Below, one piece after another: positions 1 to 9,596 of a stretch of DNA of 64,000 nucleotides. Under the pieces are notes generated by a model that saw only the letters and a list, made by a program, of their open reading frames with translations, did not search any database and was not told the origin of the DNA. The stretch is from Fistularia commersonii (Eukaryota; Chordata; Actinopteri; Syngnathiformes; Fistulariidae): positions 7,564,001 to 7,628,000 of the forward strand of contig JBBMNZ010000028.1 of the NCBI GenBank assembly GCA_037954325.1. Reading direction: 5' to 3'. A program made the position numbers and the translations under genes. The number at the start of each line of letters is the position of its first letter. Within the stretch, counting starts at the first letter, position 1.

Positions 1-69
1 CGTGAGACGGCAGTTGTGATGTAAACATTGTCTCGAGATTTAATATGCTACTTTCGATACTTGTTTCAG

Positions 70-282
70 GGAAACTCGGAAACCCTGACGCAGCTGTCTC
101 CTACTTTAAGAAGGCTCTCATTCTGGCCAAGCAGCAGGGGGACGACTGCATCATGGCCGCCATTCAGAAGGTTCCCCTCTCATCTTTCCACTTCTACACA
201 GAAACACTCAGGAAACAGTGTTGACACCCATCTTTCTCCCCCCCAGGCTATTGATGAAACGGTGCCGAGCCAGTCACGGTGA
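70..282 (+). CDS. odad4: 3' end of a TPR-repeat protein, probably outer dynein arm docking complex subunit 4 (ODAD4/TTC25); partial
   Basis: Two terminal coding exons are visible, at 70-170 and 247-282, joined by a 76-bp GT-AG intron. The first carries one TPR-like helix pair with the core NPDAAVSYFKKALILAKQQG, followed by a short tail ending in PSQSR and a TGA at 280-282. The reading phase closes at the junction (codon 168-170 is complete). The gene is cut by the left edge, so only about 45 residues can be read. ODAD4 is a TPR protein needed to dock outer dynein arms on ciliary axonemes. The name rests mostly on synteny: in human, ODAD4 lies between ACLY and CNP, and here the gene lies directly upstream of cnp in the same direction. 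The visible residues alone show only a TPR-type protein, so another TPR protein remains possible. Confidence 0.5.
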   Translation, partial: GNSETLTQLSPTLRRLSFWPSSRGTTASWPPFRRFPSHLSTSTQKHSGNSVDTHLSPPQAIDETVPSQSR

Positions 283-609
283 GGATGTCGCCAGTCGAGG
301 CCCGTGGCGCTTCGGGCTGCAAAACGAAGGAAATTAGAAAAGCGGTTCAACTTGAACATTTTCCCAGAGGTTTTCCTTGAAAGGCCCCTGGAATTTCCAG
401 AAGCTTCAAAGAAACTTATTAACAGTACTCAGTATCTGCTTCGGTTACTTGCAGCTTTCTGAGGTACTCGATTGAAGATTAAATGACAATTCTGAGTATG
501 AAACCAGTGACAGCGTCTGAACTGCGACGGCGGTTCCCAGCGAGACACAACTGTGACCATTCTACTGGGCTCTGTTGCATTATAAACAGAAAATGTCAAT
601 TTTTTAGCT

Positions 610-615
610 AATAAA
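610..615 (+). terminator. Poly(A) signal of the upstream TPR gene
   Basis: A canonical AATAAA lies about 330 bp after the stop codon at 282, in AT-rich sequence that looks like a short 3' UTR. It is the first canonical signal I see downstream of that gene. Confidence 0.5.
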
Positions 616-2039
616 AATACTGTACATCCACTGATGCTACCAAGAGCTCAATTTATCGCCTGCCGCTATGCAAATCATGCGGCTAATCGAACCCACCAGG
701 AATCTGTTTTCAAGGGTGTTTCATTTACCGTGGACATTGAATTTTACAGAGCTGCTTCTGGTGAATGAAGGCAATCAGAGCCGCTCATAGTTCTGGTAGG
801 TTCCCCGATCTTTTTTGGTGAAGGTTCCAGTTTCACAAGTGTTAAGTAAAAAAAACCTGTCGCTTAATATATCAAACTGCATTCATCAAACTCTCGTACC
901 ATGAAACATCCGAACCTGAAGGGCCTTTTCTGATGGTAAACATCCATAAAAGCAGCCTGAGAGGCGTTCCAGAGACAAACCCGAGGAAAACTGAATAATA
1001 TTCTTGAACTATTTTGACTACGCGGGTGATTCGGTTCACTTAATGAAAAAAGGAAAAGTAACAGGTGCATCTAGTCATTGAAGACTGAACAGTACAAATC
1101 TGGCCACGCAAACACACACAATGTGTGTGTGTGTGGGTTGTTTTACCATCTGAATATTTTCCAGATGCCGTCAGTCAGCTGGGTAATAGATGGTTCCCAT
1201 TTGAGGGGAAAAAACATACAGCGGAAAACAAGACATTGATGGTCTTAAGTGAGGTGTCAATTATATCTGCTTTCTTTAAAAAATGACTTGAATGCATTAA
1301 GTCACAAGACCATGTCACTCACTAAGTCACACGCATGCTCACACACACAGACATACACACATAGGAGGTGCACGTGCATAAGCACACACCAAATCTGCAA
1401 AAAAATAAAAAATTAACATCACATGGGCTAAATGGAATTTTAAAAATAGGGAGTAAAATCACATCAAAGACACTGATTCGCCAAAAAAGTGTAATATAAC
1501 CAAGCTCAAGATTTTTGGGTTCCATTTCAGTGGGAAATGGAAGGATTTCTAGGGGGCACCTCTGAGGTAACAAAGGTAATCACACTGTGCAGAGGGTGTT
1601 ATGGACTCTTTAGGGGCGACGAGGTTGGAATCCAGCTTAAAATATGAGGTGATTAAAGATGCATCCCCTTTAAAAGTATGTGTCAGTAGCACGAATACAG
1701 ACAAAACAGCAAAAGCAGAAGGAAACAGAAAAGGAACACACGGAAGACGAGCTGAACACTGAGTGCCTGTTCTTGTATCACTGGAAATACCTGGGCTCAT
1801 TCAATGGTTGGAATCATTAAACCTACCTAAATGTGCTCCCTTTATGCCAAAAATTTTTTGTTTGAGTTTAATCCTTGAAATCTGTAAACAGTGTGGATAA
1901 ATATGATTACAAAACAACAGATAATGATTTTGCAATTGCATTGATTATTTCTCTATTTTTTTAAAACAATTTATATCAATGCAAACGAACTCTCACAAGC
2001 CTCGATCTTCATACTCAATTTTCTGCTTGTCTTCCGGTC
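616..2039. other. Intergenic sequence between the TPR gene and cnp
   Basis: No convincing exon, RNA gene or recognisable transposon is visible here. The sequence is AT-rich with a short CA/GT palindromic stretch near 1100-1130. Short open frames lack codon bias and splice context. Confidence 0.5.
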
Positions 2040-2244
2040 CGGTGTGTGTGTGTGTGTGTAGGGGGGGAGGCGTCGCCGCCCAGGCCGTGGCTCCGCCTCT
2101 TTGCGCGCTCCCGGAAACGTTCGGGGCTTTTTCTTGGTGCGGAGCGAAGCCGTGCGCCTGTCTGTGCCAAGGATTGCCTTGTCATTGTACCCAGAGAGAG
2201 ACGCGTGGTCAGCGGCTCCGCTCAGCTCCTCCGCAGCCTCACTG
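2040..2244 (+). promoter_or_regulatory. cnp: Probable cnp promoter and untranslated first exon
   Basis: A short GT run at 2042-2058 is followed by GC- and CpG-rich sequence. This ends at a good splice donor (CTG|GTAAGC, intron from 2245). No coding frame links it to a protein. The next coding exon on this strand is the cnp ATG exon at 4399, which has plausible acceptors at about 4360 and 4378. This therefore looks like a 5' noncoding exon spliced to cnp. The transcription start cannot be placed from sequence alone. Confidence 0.45.
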
Positions 2245-4378
2245 GTAAGCCGGCGTCCCCCAGCGGACCCCCCCGCCTCCCCTTCACGCCTTTCTGTTTC
2301 CTCTTTTTTTTTTGTTAAAACAACAAAAAAACAACTAAAACCCGCTGGATAAGAGTAAATCTGTTTAAGTGAGGAGGGTTTTTTTTGTTTTTTGTTTTAT
2401 TTTGGGGGGGGGGTGCTGGTTGTGGGTGTGTGAGTGTGTGGGGGGTCAACAAACCAAACGTGGCGCAGGAGATGGCACTGCCCACGCATGGTTACTGTTT
2501 TTGTGCTGGTGTGTGTGTGCGTGCGTGGAGGGGTGCGGGGCGCACGCCACTCCCCGCCTTGGCCACATCGTGCTGCTCCCTCAACAGCGGCCACCCTCCT
2601 GATGCTCAGTCAGCTTTATTTTTTTTTGTTTATTTCAATTGTGTGCAACCTTCAAGACCCCCCTCCCCCCCTGGGTCTGCGCTAAGTGTCACCAGCCGTT
2701 GCGCCTCCGCTGTTTGCGGTGCGGGAGAGAGACGTGCGTGGATTGAACCAGAACACCTCCCCTTCCCCCCGCCTCTCCACCCTTCCACGCACTTGTGCAC
2801 CCCCTCTCCCCCTTCCGTTGTTTCTTAGTAGCCGTTGTTTGTGTGCGCACCTCGGGTTGTCGCTCCTTGAACCCCCCCCCTCCCGTGCACAAGACGTGGT
2901 TTCACGTCGTTTTAAAATCCAGCTGTCCACGCTGACCCACCCACGCCGATAGGGGGCGCTGTGCCCGGAACTGACCTCAACCTCCCCGCCCTCATTGTCT
3001 GTGTCGGTGTTTTTTTTTTTTCTTTTTCCTCCCCTGTCCCGAAAGATCCATCTGTGCTCTCGGGGTTTCCACAGTCTCTCCCTCGTCTTGCGTGACGGGA
3101 AACCATCTGACCGACCGCGACAGGAATGAGCGTGTCACGCGGATTTTTTTTTTTTAAAAGAAATCCGTGTGCGTGAGGACACGCGGTCTGGAGGAATCCT
3201 CTCTGACCGGTCTCCCCTTTTCAGACTAAACCAGGTTACACTCCAACCTTCCAGGATTTTTAACTCTTGAATTCCAGCAGTGGTTCATGCGTGTCAGTCA
3301 GCCATGATTTCTACCTGTGCAGGTGAAACACTTGTTGTCCGGCAAAGTTTTAAAAGAAAAAGAAAAAGTATTCAAATTCAAGTCATTTAGAAATAGTTGT
3401 TTTTATCCTCACCTATTTAATCGTGTCACTGTCTGCATCCAGACATCTCCTCCTCAGCAGTAGCAGTTTACAGTGGAGAGGACGAATCAACGGCGCTGTT
3501 TGTTTATACACACGCTGTGGCAAAATAATCGAAAACAGGCCGGGCCTTTGTTATGACGGATATCTCGAGTATTCAAGCAGCTGACGCCGAAGTGATGCAG
3601 CTGAATAAATGTTTTGGACAGGACAGATCTCTGTGTTTCGTGGGATCCCGGTTGAATCTTTGTGAATCGGTTATTCAATGTCAAGCACGAACTTTGAGGT
3701 TTTGTGGTGGACACAGTGTAGACCCTGAGAATCAACAGGTCAGAATTGAGAAATCCGTTATTAGCGTTTTGTCCCAGTGAGCACCTAGTTATTCCATCCA
3801 CTTGTTATCTATATCTCTTATCCTGCCGTCAGGGTCGCGGGGGGGGGTTGCTGGAGTCTATCCCAGCTGTCCACAGGGCGAGAGGCAGGGTTCACTCTGA
3901 ACCGGTCGCCAGTCAATCCCAGGGCTACAACCATTCCCTCTCTTTTATACATCTTGGCAGATTACGGCCTCAACTTGGCAGGCTGCATGTTTTTAGACTG
4001 TGGACGTAAAACCGGAGAACCCAGAGAAAACCCACGCAGGCATCTAGACCTCATACGGAAAGGTCTCTCGTGGGAGCTTTATTGTATTATCAATCTTAAA
4101 ACACCTAAAATACAGCCAACAAAAGTCGGTTCCATGGTCAAGTGTCTCCAGGTTACACCTGCCGCTTCCGAAAGATGACAAGGTCTGTGTTTTGTTTAGT
4201 TTTTTTGGAAGATATCTTCAGTTGAAGCACTGAGAATGATATGAATTGCAATAATATAATAATATCTCATCATGATTTAGTGACTGGATGGCGATGCTTT
4301 CTCCAGAAGCTGTTGAATTTTGATCACTCATCTGAGTGCACCATTTCTTTGTTTCCAAAGGTACATGTTTGTGTGTAG
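2245..4378 (+). other. cnp: Probable first intron of cnp
   Basis: This stretch holds GT-rich and polypyrimidine-rich sequence, several poly-T and poly-C runs, and one SINE-like repeat copy at 3793-4049. No exon is evident. It ends in an acceptor candidate TGTGTAG at 4372-4378, 20 bp before the start codon. Another candidate, TTTCCAAAG, ends at about 4360. Confidence 0.35.
3793..4049 (-). repeat. Teleost SINE-like dispersed repeat, copy 1 (reverse orientation)
   Basis: The block runs CCATCCACTTGTTATC, then GTCGCGGGGG, TCTATCCCAGCTG, GAACCGGTCGCCAGTCAATC, GGCTGCATGTTTTTAGACTG and AGAAAACCCACGCAGGCAT. This order of words is familiar to me from a very common fish dispersed repeat whose opposite end has a tRNA-like head. 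Related copies are at 30199-30395, 41557-41907, 52471-52750 and 63085-63190. The match is from memory, not a search. Confidence 0.7.
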
Positions 4379-4398
4379 AGTCGAACTAGAAGCAAGAC

Positions 4399-7300
4399 AT
4401 GGATACTGAAAAGAGCACCGAGTTTATAGAGGGGTCAGAGGTTCCACCGCAGGACGCTGTCCTGGAAAAAGAGGCTGTGTCCAAACTGGAGGCGCCAGAG
4501 GAATCCGCGGCCTCCGAGGAGCCGCCGGCCGCCATGAACGGCGTTGACACCAAACTAACAAAGTCGATCCAAACGGAGGAGCTGATGGTAAAAGAAGATG
4601 CAGCGCTGCCTGTCGAAAGCGCAAAACCAGAGGTGGAGGAAAGTTTGCCCAAAGAAGAATCTGACGTGGTGGCAGAGCAGGGTGAGTCATCTGGAAATGT
4701 CCCTGAGCCAGTAGAGGCAGTGGATTCAGAACCAGAGGTAAACCAGCCCGTTGCAGAGAACGTCCTGGAAGATTCGCCCGTGGAGATGCTTCAGGCGGAA
4801 GCTCCTGTACCCGAACTGGACGACTCGCCAAATTTCGTCCCAGAGGCGGAGCAGACGCCAGCCGACACGCAGGGTCCCGACCAAGAAGAGGCAGTGGAAG
4901 CCGTGGCAGAGCTGAAGGCCACAGGGGATGCTGAGGTAGAAGAGCTGCCTAAAGAGGAGCTGGCTGAGACGGAAGAAACTCTCCTCGAGGCTGCGGAAGC
5001 TGCGCCCACAGAGGCACAGGAGTCAAATGAGGATGCCGCTGAGGTGATGGAGGAGCCTGTGGTGGCTGCGGCAGAGGAAGCTGTGACAGAGCAGGCAGCG
5101 GTGGAAGAGGCCGTGGCAGAGGAGCCCATAGTGGCTGCTGTGGAGGAGGCCGTGGCAGAGGAGCCCATAGTGGCCGCAGTGATGGAGGAGGCTGCAGCAG
5201 AGGAGCCTGTGGTGGCCGTTGAGGAGGAGGCCGTTGTCGAGGAGCCTGTGGTGGCCGCAGAGGAGGAGGCCGTTGCCGAGGAGCCTGTGGTGGCCACGGA
5301 GGAGGAGGCCATTGCAGAGGAGCCTGTGGTGGCCACAGAGGAGGAGGCCATTGCAGAGGAGCCTGTGGTGGCCACAGAGGAGGAGGCCATTGCAGAGGAG
5401 CCTGTGGTGGCCGCAGAGGAGGAGGCCGTTGCAGAGGAGCCAGTGGTAGCCGCAGAGGAGGAGGCCGTTGCAGAGGAGCCTGTGGTAGCCGCAGAGGAGG
5501 AGGCCGTTGCAGGGGAGCCAGTGGTAGCCACAGAGGAGGAGGCTGTTGCAGAGGAGCCTGTGGTGGCTGCAGAGGAGGAGGAGGCCTTCGCAGAGGAGCC
5601 TGTGGTGGCCACAGAGGAGGAAGCCGTCGCAGAGGAGCCTGTGGTGGCCACAGAGGAACAGGTTTCATCTGAAGGGGCAGAGGTTGTGGCAGCAGTTGAG
5701 GTAGCAATGGAGGAGGCCATGGTGGCCGCGACGGAGGATGTGGTGATGGAGGAAGCTGTGGCTGCTGTGACGGAGGAGGCCATTGTGGCTACGACCGTAG
5801 AGGCTGTGATGGAGGAGGCCGTGGTTGCTGCGACGGAGGAGGCAGCTGTGGAGGAGGCTGTAGTGGTTGCAACAGAGGAGGCAGCAGCGGAGGAGACCGC
5901 TGTGACCGTCACAGAGGAGGCCACAGCGGAGGAGGCTGAAAAACCAGTTGTAACTGAAGAGGTGAAACCCACAGAGGAAGAGAAAGTGGCCCAACCAGCC
6001 GATGAAGGTGCGAATGATGCCGAACCCGCAAAGGAAGAGGACCCAGCTCCCGCCCCTGGCTCACTGTCCTTTGCCCTCCTGGAACAAGAGCAGACCAGAG
6101 ATACCTTGCGAACATCTCGCACGCTTGTTGTCCTCCGAGGCCTTCCGGGAAGTGGTAAGAGCTTCTTAGCCCGCGCCATCGCAGAAGCCTACAAAGACCA
6201 CTGCTCTGTCATCTGCGCTGATGACTATGAAATCAAACCCGAGAACACAGAGGCTTCCTCGGATGGATACAAGGCTCTGGATGAGGCCGTGGTGGCCTCC
6301 TGCAATACATCCACCGCACTGATAGTTGTGGACGACACCAACCACAGTCAGGACCGACTGGCCCGCTTGGGGGAGATCGCAGAGGAGCACCACCTTATTA
6401 TGATCTTCTTGGAGCCACGCACAGAATGGTGCGGCGATGTGGCGCAGCTGAAAGAGAAGACCAAACGCGAGCTGGAAGAGGGCAAGTTGGAAGCCATGAA
6501 GACACAGTATGAAGAAATGTCCCTCCCTCTTTTCTTCGGTTGGTTCCTTCTTCCATCCGTCCAGGAGAAGGTCAGATGTTCGTCAATGGACTTCCTTAAA
6601 ACACTGGACACCTTGGAGGCCTTTAAGAAACACACTAGTGACTGTGAGTGTATTTAACTTCATACGTTTCCCTGCATTTTGCATGTCTTGTACAACAGGC
6701 TTCAGACTGTCTCAAAACTTTGGCCCGACTACGAGGAAACCAATCTTGTGTTGTGTTCAGTTACAGGGAAAGCTGAAAAGGAAGTGGATCTGGAACAGTA
6801 CTTTAAATCCAAAGGAAACCTCCATTGCACCACCAAGTTCTGCAACTACGGAAAGGCAGAGGGCGCCAAAGAGTATGCACAGAATCCAGTAAGTATCCAG
6901 CTGTCAAACAGCTATCTTGGGTAAAATTTTATTTTTGGAAAATCGCATGACCATAACTTTTGAGTTCCACCTAATTGTAAGGGCGGGGTATTTAATTAAT
7001 TTTGAGTTTTGTCTCTTGCTGTGAAAATCTAATCTTGTGACATTTCCTCACTATTCCTCATTCCCCTCTGCTCTGTAGGCAGTCAATGAGTTCTATGGTT
7101 CCTCCTTTGAGCTGTCGCTGAGCGCTTTCTTTGTCACGCCACGCACCGTGGGTGCCAGAGTGTCTCTCACTGAGGAGCAGCTCGCCCTGTGGCCCGCGGA
7201 TCCTGAGAAGGAGGCAGAGTCGTCCGCCCCCGCAGCTGTCTCCCCGCCTCTGGGAAGCCGTGCCCATGTTACTCTAGGCTGTGCGGAGGATGTAGAGCCG

Positions 7301-7534
7301 GTTCAAACAGGTCTGGATCTACTTGAAATCCTGGCTCTGCAGGAGGGAGGCCAGCAGGGGGAGCTGGCGGAGGAGATGGAGCTCGGCACACTGACCTATT
7401 ATGGTGAAGGAAGGTGGCTGCTCAGTCTCAGGGAGCCCATCTGCGCTCCGGCCGTCTTCTCCAGCTTCTACAGCAGCAAACATGCCGGCAAGAAAGAGCC
7501 TGAGAAGAAAAAGAAAAAGTGTACCATATTGTAA
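4399..7534 (+). CDS. cnp: 2',3'-cyclic-nucleotide 3'-phosphodiesterase, fish RICH type, with long acidic repeat N-terminus
   Basis: Three coding exons (4399-6643, 6761-6888, 7079-7534) join in frame to 942 residues. Residues 1 to about 560 are an acidic, Glu/Ala/Val-rich, probably disordered region with 12 tandem 13-residue repeats (268-424). A kinase-like P-loop follows (GLPGSGKS, 581-588). Then comes a 2H phosphoesterase domain with both catalytic motifs intact: H-C-T at 770-772 and H-V-T at 854-856. The protein ends in a CaaX box, CTIL, predicting prenylation and membrane attachment. The enzyme hydrolyses 2',3'-cyclic nucleotides to 2'-nucleotides. Mammalian CNP is a myelin protein; fish homologues with acidic N-termini are known as RICH, induced in retinal neurons during optic nerve regeneration. 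The start is the first in-frame ATG. The acidic extension makes it more than twice the length of human CNP. Confidence 0.93.
5200..5670 (+). repeat. cnp: In-frame 39-bp minisatellite within cnp (about 12 copies)
   Basis: Twelve tandem units encode variants of EEPVVA(A/T)EEEA(V/I)A, each 13 codons. One unit has an extra Glu codon, and one begins Gly-Glu-Pro. Three adjacent units share ATEEEAIA, which suggests recent slippage or unequal exchange. Degenerate earlier copies (EEPIVAAVEEAVA) lie just upstream from about 5125. Both the reading frame and the acidic charge are kept throughout. Confidence 0.95.
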
Positions 7535-8400
7535 ACGGCACACCTGAGGATGTGTGGCTTGGGATGAGCGGCGAATGACGATGCGGTCTTATTCTGTGGA
7601 GGGTTTGTGTGTTTGTTCAGTATTTAGGGTTTCAGTAATAGCCACCCTAAATCCACAAGCTGTGTGCCTTTTTTCCAAAGTTGATTTGCACCACAACCCC
7701 AAATGCCTTCAGTCCCGTTACATCAGATGTCGGTGATCTTACACATCGGAGCCAGAGTTGCAGTATCTGGCTATCAGCTGAGCTGCAAGTAACCGTTTTA
7801 GATAATTGTAGTGTAGCCTCCTTCCCATACCTCCAGTTATCTATCTTAGATTCCATGTCCTTTTCAGTGTTTCTCTGCATTCAAATGTGAATGATCAAGT
7901 ATGTATTTTCATTGCATGCATCTCAGGCTAATGGTTTCAATGCATTTGTCACCTGTCTCTGACAGAATTTTTATGGTTGGTGTGCAGGCTTATGTGTAAA
8001 AGATAAGCTGTCATTTCTGTGCAAGTGAAGTGTTTAAATGGCAGGAGGGCCAAATTTATCTATTTGATTTAAATGTATTCCATTGAATGTCATTTATAGA
8101 GATCTCTCTTTATAAATCTTTGCACAGTGCAAATGGATCACAGTTTAAGCATTTGTCTGAGCAGCTTGCACTTAGTACTTATCAAATGCTGTGAATCCAA
8201 ATGTCCATGTTTGGCAATCTTTTCTACTGTGCAAGACTACCATTAATCCCTTTTAACAGCACTTCCCTGTATTGGATTTCAATTTGTATCCTTTGTGACT
8301 ACTTTTTTGAAGGGCAACTCCTATTTTGTGTAGCTCTTATGGATCACTATTTTTGCACTTGTACACTTAATAATAAAAAAATAACCTGCTTTGCTTCAGT
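7535..8400 (+). other. cnp: 3' UTR of cnp with poly(A) signal
   Basis: AT-rich noncoding sequence follows the TAA at 7532-7534. A canonical AATAAA at 8372-8377 lies about 840 bp downstream and is the likely cleavage signal. No other gene is seen before the acly promoter region. Confidence 0.6.
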
Positions 8401-8839
8401 AATGCACTTTCCTGTCTGTTCAGTGCCGACGCCGGCGGCGTATGGTAGTTTTCCCACCGTTTGCGCTTGTAATCCAAATTATTTGCCAGCAGGAGGCGCT
8501 GGGTGCCTTAATACTGCTGCAGACAACTAATGGGGAAAATTGGATACCTCCGAAAACACCCAACACCGAATAACTCACGAAAGTTAAAAAAAAACAAAGT
8601 TTTTTCTGTTAATCCGTCTAATATGTTGTAAGGTTGATAGGTACATTTTATATCTGTTCAAATGTGACATCGAAGGAATTAGTGTTTTTTTTTCTACAGT
8701 ATAAGTGACCTTGATATTTTGAGGGCAAGCGCTAATCACACTTGATGTTTGAAAAATTTTAGTGCTCCCAAATCCATGCAATAACTATTAGATTACATTT
8801 TTAAATGTTCACTTATTGCAGGAAACCTTAAAAGTTCAA

Positions 8840-9596
8840 TGAGCAGCCAAACCAATAACCCTTCTGATGGTCGGAACAGCCCGAGGCGGCGGATTGGTTG
8901 CTTGCTCAATCGAGTGATTTGCTCATTGGCTGTTCTGCGGATAAAGAACTTTTTTTGACCAATCACAGAGCGTCTGACGATTGCTCCCGTTCTCCTCCGC
9001 GCAGATACAGACGATGCGTTCAAGTGCTACCCGCCACGCCCCCATTTCGCCCTGCATATCCGAGTATGTTAAACCCAACGTAACGTGGAACACTGAGATC
9101 GACGGAAGAAAACAGCGGGTGTTTTCAGTTTGAGGCGCCAAATAAATAGTATTCAAAGAGACAAAAAGGTTTATTACTGTTGCTGCTGTGAAAATGATAC
9201 AATTCTAAAAAAAAACAAATGTTTAACATGACATCATAATCCATCACACCTATGAAATTATTCAGAATATCTAATTGTGTATTTTGAGGGTAGATAACAC
9301 CAAAATACGGTGATGCGTTTTAATATGTATACATTTTTTGCACGATTTTTTTTCGTATATTTCGTACAACATTCCGTACGATCCCTGAAGGCAGCAAATA
9401 CGGCACGTTCCGGGATCAGCCAATCAGAGAGCGGGAGGCATCAGCCAAGGCTGTGGGCCGATTGACCGCCGGGACAAAACCGCCTTCCGTCACCGGGGTT
9501 TCGCAGAGCTGAGAGAAGAACCGTCCCATCCAGGCACCGCCACACACTAGCACTCTTGTTTCTTGTTGGAAGATTCATCCCTCCCCCAGTCGCAAG
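8840..9596 (+). promoter_or_regulatory. acly: acly promoter region and untranslated exon 1
   Basis: Five CCAAT boxes are visible: 8852-8856, 8893-8897 (inverted), 8925-8929 (inverted), 8959-8963 and 9420-9424. They are followed by GC-rich sequence and a noncoding exon that ends at the donor CAAG|GTAAGT (exon end 9596). The next acceptor on this strand leads to the acly start-codon exon. CCAAT boxes usually bind NF-Y, and the mammalian ACLY promoter is known to depend on CCAAT and Sp1-type sites. The start of transcription is not determined. Confidence 0.55.

Noticed and set aside
5200..5670. CRISPR-like regular repeat spacing
   Set aside because: The repeats are contiguous coding units without unique spacers, in a vertebrate gene.
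4791..6179. A 462-codon open frame on the minus strand across the cnp repeat region
   Set aside because: It is the antisense shadow of the acidic repeats (Glu/Ala/Val codons read as Ser/Ala/Thr) and has no independent support.
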